Shown here piece by piece: positions 32,876 to 42,455 of a DNA stretch of 64,000 nt. The position numbers and the translations under genes are program-made. The notes under the pieces are model-generated. The model was not told where the DNA came from and ran no database searches. It saw only the letters and a list, made by a program, of their open reading frames with translations. Positions within the stretch are counted from its first letter, which is position 1. Each line of letters opens with the position of its first letter. This stretch comes from Muribaculaceae bacterium (GTDB lineage: Bacteria; Bacteroidota; Bacteroidia; Bacteroidales; Muribaculaceae): the NCBI GenBank assembly GCA_022509085.1, contig JAFLTW010000007.1, forward strand, positions 50,871-114,870. The letters are read 5' to 3'.

Positions 32876-32924
32876 TTATAAAAAGATGAGTTAAGTTCTT
32901 GATACTATCAGCTTAACTCATCTT
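32876..32924 (-). terminator. Terminator after tRNA-Leu
   Basis: Arms 32883-32895 (AAGATGAGTTAAG) and 32912-32924 are exact complements; on the minus strand the hairpin is followed by a T-run. Confidence 0.8.
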
Positions 32925-32929
32925 AATTG

Positions 32930-33011
32930 TACCCGGAGCCGGGGTCGAACCGGCACGGGTTTCCCCATCGGTGTTTGAGACCGACGCGTCTACCGATTCC
33001 GCCATCCGGGC
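32930..33011 (-). tRNA. tRNA-Leu (anticodon CAA)
   Basis: The 82-nt minus-strand RNA has acceptor GCCCGGA/TCCGGGT with discriminator A, a D arm beginning GGCGGAATCGGTAGAC, the anticodon loop CTCAAAC flanked by GGT/ACC, a long variable arm (GATGGGGAAACCCGT) as in class II tRNAs and a T arm with GGTTCGACCCC. CCA is not encoded, so the CCA-adding enzyme at 36000-37415 is needed. Confidence 0.95.
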
Positions 33012-33022
33012 CTAAAACGATG

Positions 33023-33054
33023 CAAAGTTAAACCTTTTTTTACAGTTTTCCAAA
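33023..33054 (-). promoter_or_regulatory. Promoter of tRNA-Leu
   Basis: On the minus strand, TTTG (33051-33054) and TAACTTTG (33023-33030) are separated by 20 bp. The box ends 11 bp before the tRNA. Confidence 0.75.
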
Positions 33055-33208
33055 TCTGCCCCTAATTCTTACCTCCTGTCTGAACCAAAAGGAGGGGGTG
33101 GAGCGTTAGTATAGTAACCCACTCTCAATTCATTATACAACACTCCTATATACTATGAAAACATTTCCCAAAGCACAAACTATGAACGTGTCACGCAAAG
33201 ACTATACT

Positions 33209-35761
33209 ATGAAAGCATTTTCCAAACTCACCACTTTACTCGTTTTATCTCTCGGTGTGGGATTGACCGCAAACGCCAAACCCCTCACACCCCAGGAAGC
33301 CCTGGCTCGCGTTCAGACTGCAGGCTCAGCCCTCAGGAGCATCCAGACTTCGGGCGCAGCCATCCAGGGAGTTCCGGTAGCGCCGAGCCGTATACGGCAA
33401 GCCGCCGGCTCCTTCGCGCTTAAATACACCCTTGCTGACCCCAAGGCACAACCCGCACTCTATGTCTTCGCAAGTCCGGCAGGGGAGGGGTTCCTGATTG
33501 CCAGCGCCGACGATGCCGCTTTCCCTCTCCTCGGCTATTCCGATGAGGGGACATTCAACCCCGATAATATCCCCGCCAACCTCCAATATTGGCTCAAGGA
33601 ATATGTCAAGGAGATTGCCCTCGTTCGCGAAAATGGTGGGCTTGCCGCCGAGCCAACAAAGACAACCCTCACAGCTGCCACTGCAAGGGGAGGCCGCGCC
33701 GCCGAGCCCTCGCTCTCAGATCCCGATGATGATGAGGAGATGGAAGCCGTGGGGCCCCTCCTCAAATCGAAATGGAATCAGGGCGAACCCTACAATAAAG
33801 ACTGCTTCGAGATAAGCAGTACCGGCACCCAGACGCAGAGCGTAACCGGCTGCGTCGCCACTGCCATGGCCCAGGTGTTGTATTATTTCCAGTATCCCAC
33901 CGTGGGCAAAGGCGAGATAAGCTATAAGCACGGCGACAGCGGGACGTATGAGATGAACTTCGCGGCCCAGGATTTCGACTGGAGCAATATGCTCCCCACC
34001 TACACCTCCGGCAGCTACAATGCCACGGAGGCCGACGCCGTGGCTTACCTCATGAAGGCCTGCGGCTACTCCGTGAAGATGGACTACGGCAAGGGTGAGT
34101 CGGGCGCCAGCGGCTCCGATATACCTGGAGCCCTGATCAACTATTTCGGCTATAACGACAACATCCAGCTCCAGACCCGCGCCTTCTATACCTATACTCA
34201 GTGGCAGAAGATGATCTACGACAACCTGCGCAACGTAGGCCCCGTAATCTACGACGGCTCCGCACTCGACGGCGGTCACTCCTTCGTATGCGACGGCTAC
34301 GACGGCAACGGCTACTTCCACATCAACTGGGGCTGGGGCGGAATGTCTGACGGTTTCTACCTCCTCGATGCCCTCAACCCCGACGAATACGGCATTGGCG
34401 GCGCAGCCGGAGGCTACAACCTCGGTCAGCAGGTGGTGCTCAACATCACTCCCTATACGGGCGAAACCCTTCCTTCCCAACTTATGCAGTTCGGTTCGGC
34501 CACGGGAAGCATCTCTGACGGCAAGCTCTCACTGCAGCTTGAAGATGCCGGCAACCCGGGTTTACAGTATATCAACCCGGCGCCCGTCACCCTGACGTTC
34601 GGATTGAAAGTGGTCAACGCCACCGACCCATCGCAGGCCGTACAGTATTTCGAGTCTGCCAAAAAGAATCTGGAGGCCAAGCAGAGCAGTTTCTACACCT
34701 GGGACGAGGACGGCACCTCTGTCGACCTCTCCAAGGTGAGCATGACAGAGGGAGATGAATATAACTTCATCATCTCCACCTACATCACTCTCGGCTCTTC
34801 GTCGGCCTGGAGCGAGGTAGTGGCCATGCCCGGCAAATACAACTACGTCACCGTCAGGAAGACTGCCACGGGCTATGAGCTCGTCGACAATACGATAGGT
34901 GACATCTCCGTCAGCGACTTCAGCATCGTCTCGTCGCCTGTCTATTGGAACTCCCCCGTGGAATTCAGCGCCACCTTCACCAACGATTCCTCCTCGCCGC
35001 TAACGCGCAACTACAGCGCCGTCTTCTTCGACAGCACGGGCAAGGAGGTCTACAAGATGGAAAACTACAGCATCAACGTCGATGCCGGCTCAACGCTGAG
35101 CGACTCCTGGACTTCCGTAGACTGGTATAAGGAGAACGGCGCCGGCGACGTCACGGCCGCCACGGAGTTTACCGTAAAGCTTTACGACAACTGGCAGGGA
35201 AAATATGTCGACGGCATCGAGACTACGGTCACGGTAGAGCCCAAGCCGGCTGCCGCCAAGGTGGAATCGACACTCAGTGTTCTCGATGCCACGAAAGATG
35301 GCGACGTCTACGTCATCACCGGCGACGAACTCAAGGTGTCGCTCACGGTGAAGGTCACGGAAGGGGTGTTCAACCACACCCTCATGCTTGCCCTTCAGGA
35401 GCCCCTGGCAAACGGCGACTACACCACCGTGATGCATGAGCACTTCAACGCCATCCCTAACCTTACGGCAGGGCAGGAGGAGACGTATACCATGACCGTT
35501 CAGCTCGCCGACCTTGACATCGACACCGACAAGACCTATCGCGTGGAGGTGTGGGGACCCGACGGAGGCTTCAACGAGAAGGTGCTCGTCAAGTTCAGTC
35601 CCGCAGCCGACGGCGTCCGGTCGCTGCTCCCTGACCCCGATGGCCGCTACACAGTCTACGGTATCGACGGCACGCCCCGCGGCGTCTTTACCGGCTCCGA
35701 CTCGCTCCGCTCCCTCCCCAAAGGCATCTACATCGTCAACGGCCATAAGATCCTGCTCTAA
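33209..35761 (+). CDS. Secreted C10 family cysteine protease (streptopain/SpeB-like)
   Basis: The start at 33209 gives a signal peptide (MKAFSKLTTLLVLSLGVGL, cleavage near NAKP); an ATG at 33155 would add 18 residues. A propeptide of about 130 residues includes SPAGEGFLIASADDAAFPLL. The catalytic domain has Cys215 in VTGCVATAMAQVLYYFQYP, His357 in LDGGHSFVCDGYDG, and HINWGWGGMSDGFYLLDAL. About 400 residues of beta-sandwich repeats follow. The C-terminus VYGIDGTPRG then LPKGIYIVNG is a sorting-type tail used by secreted Bacteroidales proteins. Family members degrade host or diet proteins outside the cell. Confidence 0.93.
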   Translation: MKAFSKLTTLLVLSLGVGLTANAKPLTPQEALARVQTAGSALRSIQTSGAAIQGVPVAPSRIRQAAGSFALKYTLADPKAQPALYVFASPAGEGFLIASADDAAFPLLGYSDEGTFNPDNIPANLQYWLKEYVKEIALVRENGGLAAEPTKTTLTAATARGGRAAEPSLSDPDDDEEMEAVGPLLKSKWNQGEPYNKDCFEISSTGTQTQSVTGCVATAMAQVLYYFQYPTVGKGEISYKHGDSGTYEMNFAAQDFDWSNMLPTYTSGSYNATEADAVAYLMKACGYSVKMDYGKGESGASGSDIPGALINYFGYNDNIQLQTRAFYTYTQWQKMIYDNLRNVGPVIYDGSALDGGHSFVCDGYDGNGYFHINWGWGGMSDGFYLLDALNPDEYGIGGAAGGYNLGQQVVLNITPYTGETLPSQLMQFGSATGSISDGKLSLQLEDAGNPGLQYINPAPVTLTFGLKVVNATDPSQAVQYFESAKKNLEAKQSSFYTWDEDGTSVDLSKVSMTEGDEYNFIISTYITLGSSSAWSEVVAMPGKYNYVTVRKTATGYELVDNTIGDISVSDFSIVSSPVYWNSPVEFSATFTNDSSSPLTRNYSAVFFDSTGKEVYKMENYSINVDAGSTLSDSWTSVDWYKENGAGDVTAATEFTVKLYDNWQGKYVDGIETTVTVEPKPAAAKVESTLSVLDATKDGDVYVITGDELKVSLTVKVTEGVFNHTLMLALQEPLANGDYTTVMHEHFNAIPNLTAGQEETYTMTVQLADLDIDTDKTYRVEVWGPDGGFNEKVLVKFSPAADGVRSLLPDPDGRYTVYGIDGTPRGVFTGSDSLRSLPKGIYIVNGHKILL

Positions 35762-35809
35762 CCTCCACCCGCGAAGAAGTGCAGCCGCAAGGCTATTTTT
35801 ACGCTCCGG

Positions 35810-35841
35810 TTTGGTGGATTGAAAAAAAAATTGTAATTTTG
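35810..35841 (+). promoter_or_regulatory. Promoter of tRNA-Pro
   Basis: TTTG (35810-35813) and TAATTTTG (35834-35841) are 20 bp apart; the tRNA begins 16 bp downstream. Confidence 0.75.
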
Positions 35842-35857
35842 CACCGCAAAAATCCCT

Positions 35858-35931
35858 CGGGGTGTAGCACAGTTGGTTAGCGCGCTACGTTCGGGACGTA
35901 GAGGTCGTGTGTTCGAGTCACATCACCCCGA
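35858..35931 (+). tRNA. tRNA-Pro (anticodon CGG)
   Basis: The 74-nt RNA has acceptor CGGGGTG/CACCCCG with discriminator A, a D arm GCACAGTTGGTTAGCGC, the anticodon stem CTACG/CGTAG with loop TTCGGGA, and a T arm with GTTCGAGTC. CCA is not encoded. Confidence 0.95.
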
Positions 35932-35943
35932 CAGGTAACAGGA

Positions 35944-35980
35944 AAGGCATCAGTCATTGCGACCGATGCCTTCAGTTTTT
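35944..35980 (+). terminator. Terminator after tRNA-Pro
   Basis: AAGGCATC (35944-35951) pairs with GATGCCTT (35965-35972), followed by CAGTTTTT. Confidence 0.75.
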
Positions 35981-35999
35981 ATGCCGGACGGCCAGGAGA

Positions 36000-37415
36000 T
36001 TACTCCTTCGCCATATGCTCCTTCACCCACTCCTCGGCGTAGGCCCAGGCGGCGTCATGGTCGTTGGCTACACGTCCGTCGAGAATGGCCTCCTTGATGG
36101 CCTCCTTGATCTCGGCAATCTTCGGCCCCGGTGGGAGCCCGAAGCGGTCCATTATCTCGCGGCCGTTCACGGGGTTTTTCCAGTTGCGGTAGTCATCGGC
36201 TGCCTGCACCTCCTCCATCCTCTTTCTCAGGGCCTTGAATCCTTCCAGCTGCCTGCGCACCTTCTCGGGATTCTTGGAGGTGATGTCGGCCTCGCATAGT
36301 GTCATCAGGGCATCTATATCTTCCCCGGCGTCAGTGATGAGCCTGCGCACTCCGGAGTCGGTAACACCCTCCTCGGCCACATTCTGCGGCCTCATGTGCA
36401 TCCCCACCATCTTGGCCACAAACTTCATGCGGTCGTTGAGCGGCATCTTCATCTTCTTGAAAATGCGTCCCACCATCTTCTCGCCCACGATGTTGTGGGC
36501 ATGGAAGGTCCAGCCCAGCTTGGGGTCCCAGCGCTTGCAGGCAGGCTTGGCTATGTCGTGAAGCAGGGCAGCCCAGCGCAGCCATTCGTCATCGGAAGCC
36601 TCGGCCACATTGTCGAGCACCTGAAGCGTATGCGCGAAGTTGTCCTTATGGCCTTTCCCGTCGCGAGTCTCCACCCCCTTGAGGTCTTCAAGCTCGGATA
36701 GCACATAGGGGAGCAGACCCGCCATGTCGAGGATGCGGAAGCCCACCGAGGGCTTTTTCGTGCGCATAATCTTCATCAGCTCGTCGTTGATTCTCTCGCG
36801 CGTGATTATCTCCATGCGGTGTGCGTTGCGCTTTATCGACTTGAAGGTCTCCGGCTCGATGGTAAATCCCAGGCGCGTGGCGAAGCGGATGGCACGGAGC
36901 ATACGCAGTGGGTCGTCGGAAAAGGTGGTGTCGGGGTCGAGCGGGGTGCGTATCACCCTGCGCTCTATGTCGCCCCGGCCGTCGAAGAGGTCGACGAGCT
37001 CTCCGTAGCGGTCGCCGTTGACGCATATGGCCATGGCATTGATGGTGAAGTCGCGCCGGTTCAGGTCGTCGGTCAGCGTGCCGTCTTCCACTATGGGGTT
37101 GCGGCTTTCTCGCGAGTAGCTCTCCCTACGGGCTCCTACGAACTCAAGGTCGACTCCCGGAGCGGTCACCTGTGCCGTGCCGAAGTTGGCAAAGGTGGCC
37201 AGATGGGCGTCGCGCCCGAGGCTGCGGGCAACTTCCCTGGCCAGCTCGATACCCGAGCCTACCGTCACGAAGTCGATATCTTTGGAAGGAATGCCGAGGA
37301 TAAGGTCGCGCACGTATCCCCCCACCACGTAGGCCTCTCGGCCCATCCTGTCGGCCACACTCCCTACAGTCTTGAAAATCGGGTCGGCCAGTCGGGCCGA
37401 AAAATCCTGCTCCAT
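36000..37415 (-). CDS. cca: CCA-adding tRNA nucleotidyltransferase with HD domain
   Basis: The 471-residue protein opens with the class II poly(A)/CCA polymerase head: YVVGGYVRDLILG near residue 30 and KDIDFV with the catalytic acids, then RRESYSRESRNPIVEDGTLT and RRDFTINAMA, and DPLRMLRAIRFATRLGF. An HD domain (LLHDIAKPAC) is present near residue 285. The enzyme adds or repairs the 3' CCA end; the tRNA genes here do not encode CCA, which fits. Length is normal. Convergent with tRNA-Pro. Confidence 0.94.
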   Translation of the reverse strand: MEQDFSARLADPIFKTVGSVADRMGREAYVVGGYVRDLILGIPSKDIDFVTVGSGIELAREVARSLGRDAHLATFANFGTAQVTAPGVDLEFVGARRESYSRESRNPIVEDGTLTDDLNRRDFTINAMAICVNGDRYGELVDLFDGRGDIERRVIRTPLDPDTTFSDDPLRMLRAIRFATRLGFTIEPETFKSIKRNAHRMEIITRERINDELMKIMRTKKPSVGFRILDMAGLLPYVLSELEDLKGVETRDGKGHKDNFAHTLQVLDNVAEASDDEWLRWAALLHDIAKPACKRWDPKLGWTFHAHNIVGEKMVGRIFKKMKMPLNDRMKFVAKMVGMHMRPQNVAEEGVTDSGVRRLITDAGEDIDALMTLCEADITSKNPEKVRRQLEGFKALRKRMEEVQAADDYRNWKNPVNGREIMDRFGLPPGPKIAEIKEAIKEAILDGRVANDHDAAWAYAEEWVKEHMAKE

Positions 37416-37505
37416 TTCTTTCTCAGCTTGCGCCTGTTTTGATTTGAGAGTGCAAATTTAATATAAAATAACAGCATTTTTTTAACATAATCCAAAAAAA
37501 ATGAG

Positions 37506-37513
37506 TAATTTTG
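37506..37513 (+). promoter_or_regulatory. -7 box of the Wzc-like kinase gene
   Basis: TAATTTTG lies 17 bp before the ATG at 37531. Confidence 0.6.
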
Positions 37514-37530
37514 CGCAAATTTGACGAATT

Positions 37531-40023
37531 ATGGCCAAGAAAAATATAGAAGATGTTAACTCAGTGGTGGAAGCGCCTGAAAACGAAGGCTCCACACTCA
37601 AAAGTCTGACGTCGGCCGTCAAGATTTCCGATGTGGCGGCTCTGGCGCTCAAGTATTGGTATTGGATTCTTTTCAGTCTGATAATTTGCGGGTTTTATGC
37701 CGCTTTCAGCATAGCGCGCACCACTCCGCTCTATAAGCAGTCGATGTCTGTGCTCCTGCGCGACGACGTGCAGGGTAACGGTACGGGCGGCACGAGCATC
37801 AACCTCAGCGAACTTGGCCTTACGCAGACCTATACCGTGCTCGAAGACGAGATGGAGGCCCTGCGCAGCCCCGACCTGATGGAGCAGGTGGTGGTGGCCC
37901 TCAATCTCTCCACAATGTATTCCGCTCCCACGGGACTTCACGAGACCCCACTCTACGGCAGCACACTCCCCGTGCGTGTCTCATTCCCCGATATGCAGCC
38001 CTCCGAGAGTGCCTCTTTCACTCTCCACGTGGGTGCTGACGGAGCCATCTCCGTCAGCCGCCTCAGGGTAAACGGTATCCCCTACAACGTCAACCCCTCC
38101 GCCAAGCTCCAGTTTGGCGACGCCGTCAATACCCCCGCCGGCAAGATTATCCTTCAGAAAACCCCCTTCCTGAAAGAGGGCGAGGAGTATAAGATCAACG
38201 TGAAGCGCGAGCCCCTGGCCACGGCCACCTCGATTTTCGGCGGGGAAATCTCCATAGAGCGCTCGGCAAACAAGCGCAGCAACGTGATCGACATCACGTG
38301 TGTCGACTCCAACGCCGACCGCGCAGCCGACATCCTCACCACGCTCATGAAGAGCTATACCCAAAACTGGCTTCGCGGCAAGGCCGACGTCGTGGCCGCC
38401 ACCAACGACTTCATCTCGCAGCGCCTCGCCGTTGTGGAGCAGGAGCTCAGCGGCGTCGACAACAGCATATCCTCATATAAGAGCACAAACCTGATCCCCG
38501 ACCTTGGTGCCTCCTCATCCATGTTTCTCCAGCAGAGCACGGAGGCCTCCAACCAGATCATGAACTACAACAATCAGCTTCAGATGGCCCGCTATCTGAA
38601 GACGTACATCTCGTCGGAGGGCAAGAACCAGGTGCTCCCGGTCAACACCGGTCTGGCCAACACTAACATAGAGGGTCTCATCGACCAGTACAACTCGATG
38701 GTGATACAGCGCAACTCGCTGCTCTCCAACACTTCGGAGAGCAACCCCGTGATTGTCGACCTCGACTCTCGCCTGGCGTCGCTGCGCAGCAGCATCCTCT
38801 CGAGCATCGACAATGCCATCGTGGCCCTCACCAATACGGTGGCTGCCATGGAGCGCCGCGAGCAGAGCTCCACGGCCCGCGTGGCCGCAAGCCCACAGCA
38901 GGCAAGGGTGCTCCTCTCGGCCGAACGCAAGCAGAAGGTGCAGGAAAACCTCTACCTCTATCTGCTCCAGAAGCGTGAGGAAAACGAGCTCTCGCAGGCC
39001 TTCGTCAACATCAACACCCGTATTCTCCGCAAGCCTTCCGGGTCCAAGGCTCCCGTGCTTCCCCGCAAGGCGCAGACATATATCATAGCCTTCGCCATCG
39101 GCCTGGTGGTGCCCCTTGGCTCCATCTATCTCATAGAGCTGGGCAATAATACCGTGCGCGGACGCAAAGACCTGGAGGGAATGACCATCCCCGTCGTGGG
39201 CGAGATCCCGCAGTTCCGCAAGTCGGGCAAGAAGAAGGTGTCCTACTTCAAGGGCGAGGGCAAGGACCGCAGCCGCGCCCCGATTGCCGAAGATATCGTG
39301 GTGGAAGACGGCAACCGCAACCTCGTAAACGAGGCAGTGCGTGTATTGCGCTCCAACCTTACGCGCATGACGGCCGAGAGCACTCCCGCCGTCATCATGG
39401 TCACATCGTTCAATCCCGGCAGCGGCAAGACGTTCCTTACGGTCAATCTCGGTGTCTCACTGGCCTTGAAGCACCATAAGGTGCTCGTGGTAGACGGCGA
39501 CCTCCGTCGCGCCTCGCTCTCCAAGTTTGCAGGCTCGCCACGCAAGGGTCTGGCCGATTATCTCTCGGGAGCCTGCCGCGACATCGACCAGGTGATCGAG
39601 AAGAACGAAATCGTGGAGGGTCTCGATATCCTGCCCGTAGGCGCCATCCCGCCCAACCCCACGGAGCTGCTCGAAACCAAGCGCTTCACCAACCTTATAG
39701 ACTATCTGCGTACGGAATACGACTATATACTTCTCGACTGTCCGCCTGCCGAGATGATTGCCGACGCGCAGATTATGGCCGAGGTGGCCGACCGCACCAT
39801 CTTCGTGATGCGTGTGGGGCTCTTCCAGCGCAACATGCTCCCCGAGGTGGAACGCCTCTACAAGGAGAAGAAATATCCCAATATGGTGCTCGTGCTCAAC
39901 GACTCCGTAATCGGAAGGCATTACGGCTACTCATACTCCTATGGATATGGGTACTCCAAGGGTTACAGCTATCAAGGATACAACACCAACAACAGGAAGA
40001 AGCGTAAGGAGACCGAGGAGTGA
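37531..40023 (+). CDS. Wzc-like polysaccharide copolymerase and tyrosine autokinase
   Basis: The 830-residue protein has a membrane helix at about 45-65 and a Wzz chain-length domain, then a long coiled region (residues 280-480) and a second membrane helix near 515-535. The cytoplasmic kinase domain has Walker A NPGSGKT at about 628-634, Walker A' VVDGDLRRASLSKF and Walker B YILLDCPP. The C-terminal tail has nine tyrosines within about 20 residues, the usual autophosphorylation cluster. Such proteins control export and chain length of capsule or exopolysaccharide. No wza or glycosyltransferase genes are adjacent, so the polymer is unknown. Confidence 0.92.
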   Translation: MAKKNIEDVNSVVEAPENEGSTLKSLTSAVKISDVAALALKYWYWILFSLIICGFYAAFSIARTTPLYKQSMSVLLRDDVQGNGTGGTSINLSELGLTQTYTVLEDEMEALRSPDLMEQVVVALNLSTMYSAPTGLHETPLYGSTLPVRVSFPDMQPSESASFTLHVGADGAISVSRLRVNGIPYNVNPSAKLQFGDAVNTPAGKIILQKTPFLKEGEEYKINVKREPLATATSIFGGEISIERSANKRSNVIDITCVDSNADRAADILTTLMKSYTQNWLRGKADVVAATNDFISQRLAVVEQELSGVDNSISSYKSTNLIPDLGASSSMFLQQSTEASNQIMNYNNQLQMARYLKTYISSEGKNQVLPVNTGLANTNIEGLIDQYNSMVIQRNSLLSNTSESNPVIVDLDSRLASLRSSILSSIDNAIVALTNTVAAMERREQSSTARVAASPQQARVLLSAERKQKVQENLYLYLLQKREENELSQAFVNINTRILRKPSGSKAPVLPRKAQTYIIAFAIGLVVPLGSIYLIELGNNTVRGRKDLEGMTIPVVGEIPQFRKSGKKKVSYFKGEGKDRSRAPIAEDIVVEDGNRNLVNEAVRVLRSNLTRMTAESTPAVIMVTSFNPGSGKTFLTVNLGVSLALKHHKVLVVDGDLRRASLSKFAGSPRKGLADYLSGACRDIDQVIEKNEIVEGLDILPVGAIPPNPTELLETKRFTNLIDYLRTEYDYILLDCPPAEMIADAQIMAEVADRTIFVMRVGLFQRNMLPEVERLYKEKKYPNMVLVLNDSVIGRHYGYSYSYGYGYSKGYSYQGYNTNNRKKRKETEE

Positions 40024-40994
40024 ACGAGGAAGTTCTTCTCATCGTAAATCCGAAGTCGGGCGTTGACAAGCACAAAGACTTCGTGGTAGGTTCGGCTGCG
40101 GCTCTATGCGAAAGTCGCGGCCGGCGGCTCAACGTTGAGTTCACGTCTGCCCCGGGCGACGCTTTCCGCCTGGCCCGCGACGGCGCTCAACGCGGCGTGG
40201 GCACCGTGGTGGTGGCCGGTGGCGACGGCACCATCCGCGACGCCGCCAACGGCGTCTGGGAAAGCGACAGCGTGCTGGGTATCCTCCCTCTGGGCTCCGG
40301 CAATGGCCTTGCCCGCTCCCTCAGCGTGTCGCAGGCTATGGAGAAGGCACTCGAAATCGCGCTCTCAGGCAACCATATCACTCTCGACCGCGGGGTGGCG
40401 GGTGCCCACAGTTTCTACAGCGCGTTCGGCGTTGGCTTCGATGCGGAGGTGTCTTACAGGTTCTCGCTCGACAAGCGCCGCGGGCGCACCACCTACATCA
40501 AGCATGCCCTGCGTAAGGTGCTCGGTTATCGCCCCCGAAAGTTCCGCATGAAGATGGGGGAGAGCATCATAGAGACGGAGGCAATGCTCGTGGCCGTCTG
40601 CAACTGCAAGCAGTATGGCAACAATGCCTACATTGCCCCGAAGGCGGATCCCACAGACGGGCAGCTCGACGTGACGGTGATCCATTCAGGCAATTTCTTC
40701 AGCACCCTTATTGCCGGCTTCGACCTCTTCTCGGGCACGCTCGACCGCAATGTGCTCGTGGAGAATTTCCGAGCCCCCGAGGTGATTATAGAGGAGGAAG
40801 AGGCCGACGGGTCTCTGATAACCCATGTAGACGGTGAGCCCACCGAGATGGGCGCCTCTATCGATATCCGCTGCGAACGCAGGGGCTTGCGCGTGGCCGT
40901 GCCTCGCGAGGTGGCCCCCTTCAAACCCTTCTTCACCCCCATGCGCTCGATGCTCGACGATATGATTCTCGACATCCGGAAAAACATTAAATAG
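40020..40994 (+). CDS. Diacylglycerol/sphingosine-type lipid kinase (YegS/DagK family)
   Basis: The gene starts with GTG at 40020, overlapping the stop of the kinase gene by 4 bp. The 324-residue protein has LLIVNPKSG at the N-terminus, VVAGGDGTIRDAANG (nucleotide-binding GGDGT), GILPLGSGNGLARSL and late DGQLDVTVI. These enzymes phosphorylate diacylglycerol, sphingoid bases or related lipids in the cytoplasm. Bacteroidetes make sphingolipids, so either substrate class is possible. Confidence 0.88.
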   Translation: MNEEVLLIVNPKSGVDKHKDFVVGSAAALCESRGRRLNVEFTSAPGDAFRLARDGAQRGVGTVVVAGGDGTIRDAANGVWESDSVLGILPLGSGNGLARSLSVSQAMEKALEIALSGNHITLDRGVAGAHSFYSAFGVGFDAEVSYRFSLDKRRGRTTYIKHALRKVLGYRPRKFRMKMGESIIETEAMLVAVCNCKQYGNNAYIAPKADPTDGQLDVTVIHSGNFFSTLIAGFDLFSGTLDRNVLVENFRAPEVIIEEEEADGSLITHVDGEPTEMGASIDIRCERRGLRVAVPREVAPFKPFFTPMRSMLDDMILDIRKNIK

Positions 40995-41021
40995 TCAAGA
41001 CAAATATAAAAAATCAGACAT

Positions 41022-42365
41022 ATGAGTTATCTATTCACTTCGGAATCCGTTTCTGAGGGCCATCCCGACAAGGTGGCCGACCAGGTGAGCGACACGTTGC
41101 TCGACGAGTTTCTGGCACGCGACCCCCAAAGTCGCGTGGCTCTCGAAACCCTCTGCACCACCGGCCAGGTGGTGATAGCCGGCGAGGTGGCATCCGACGC
41201 CTATGTCGATGTTCCCGCTTCCATACGTCAACTTATCAATGATATAGGTTACAACCGCGGTGCCTACCGCTTCGACGGCGACAGCTGCGGCATCCTCACT
41301 GCCATCCACGACCAGAGCTCCGACATCAGCCAGGGCGTGGTGGGCCGCGAAGGGGAAGCCAAGAAGCCGGAGGAACAGGGCGCCGGCGACCAGGGCATGA
41401 TGTTCGGCTATGCCGTCAACGAGACGCCCAACTATATGCCCCTGACCCTCGACCTCAGCCACCTCATCCTCAAGGAACTGGCCGAGATTCGCCGCGAGGG
41501 CACCGAGATGGCATACTATCGTAAGGGTAAGCTCCGCAGCTACCTGCGTCCTGACGCCAAGAGCCAGGTGACGGTGGAATATTCCGACGACGGCAAGCCC
41601 ATACGCATCCACACCATCGTGGTCTCCACCCAGCACGACGAGTTCATACCCCCTATGGCCGACACGGAGGAGGCCCGCGAGAAAGCCGACAAGGAGATGC
41701 TGGCCATCATCCGAAAGGGCGTGGAGGAGGTGCTCCTTCCCAGGGTCTTCGCCAAGTTGCCCGAAAACCTGCGCCCCAAGAGTGCCGATGATTTCATACT
41801 CCACGTGAACCCTACGGGTAAGTTCGTGCTCGGAGGGCCGCATGCCGACACCGGTCTCACGGGCCGCAAGATAATCGTAGACACCTACGGCGGACGCGGC
41901 GCCCACGGCGGTGGCGCCTTCTCGGGCAAGGACCCCTCGAAGGTAGACCGCTCGGCTGCCTATGCCTGCCGTCATATCGCCAAGAATCTTGTGGCTGCCG
42001 GCGTGGCCGACGAGGTGCTGGTGCAGGTGGCCTATGCCATCGGTGTGGCCGAGCCCGTCAATATTTTCGTCAACACCTACGGTACGAGCCATGTGGGCTA
42101 TTCCGACTCCGAGATCGCCGAGAAGATAGGACGCCACTTCGACATGCGCCCCTATGCCATCGAGCAGCGCCTCAAACTGCGCAACCCCATCTATCGCGAG
42201 ACGGCCTCCTACGGCCATATGGGCCGTGAGCCCCAAAGGGTTGTGAAGGAGTTTGCCGACCCTGCGAATCCCGGTAAGACCATCACACGCGAGGTGGAAC
42301 TCTTCACGTGGGAGAAACTCGATAAGGTCGACGACCTACGCCGCGAATTCGGTCTCGACAAATAG
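41022..42365 (+). CDS. metK: S-adenosylmethionine synthetase
   Basis: The 447-residue protein begins LFTSESVSEGHPDKVADQVS and contains GAGDQGMMFGYA, the ATP-binding signature, and GGRGAHGGGAFSGKDPSKVD, the second signature. It makes S-adenosylmethionine from methionine and ATP. Bacteroidetes MetK is longer than the E. coli enzyme (384 aa), matching the length here. It follows the lipid kinase by 27 bp. Confidence 0.97.
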   Translation: MSYLFTSESVSEGHPDKVADQVSDTLLDEFLARDPQSRVALETLCTTGQVVIAGEVASDAYVDVPASIRQLINDIGYNRGAYRFDGDSCGILTAIHDQSSDISQGVVGREGEAKKPEEQGAGDQGMMFGYAVNETPNYMPLTLDLSHLILKELAEIRREGTEMAYYRKGKLRSYLRPDAKSQVTVEYSDDGKPIRIHTIVVSTQHDEFIPPMADTEEAREKADKEMLAIIRKGVEEVLLPRVFAKLPENLRPKSADDFILHVNPTGKFVLGGPHADTGLTGRKIIVDTYGGRGAHGGGAFSGKDPSKVDRSAAYACRHIAKNLVAAGVADEVLVQVAYAIGVAEPVNIFVNTYGTSHVGYSDSEIAEKIGRHFDMRPYAIEQRLKLRNPIYRETASYGHMGREPQRVVKEFADPANPGKTITREVELFTWEKLDKVDDLRREFGLDK

Positions 42366-42381
42366 AAAAAATATTTGAAAA

Positions 42382-42412
42382 TTGCACATTTCACAAGTAT
42401 TTGTTAATTTTG
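42382..42412 (+). promoter_or_regulatory. Promoter of the PpiD-like gene
   Basis: TTG (42382-42384) and TAATTTTG (42405-42412) are 20 bp apart; the ATG is 43 bp downstream. Confidence 0.7.
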
Positions 42413-42455
42413 CGGTTCAAACCTAAGAAATAAAGAAAGAAGCTAAAGAAATAGA

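Noticed and set aside
37531..40994. Capsule biosynthesis locus
   Set aside because: Only the Wzc-like kinase is present; neighbours are a lipid kinase, metK and ppiD.
41031..42236. Long minus-strand reading frame opposite metK and similar long antisense frames opposite other core genes
   Set aside because: Shadows of GC-rich coding sequence; no start signal and no recognisable protein.
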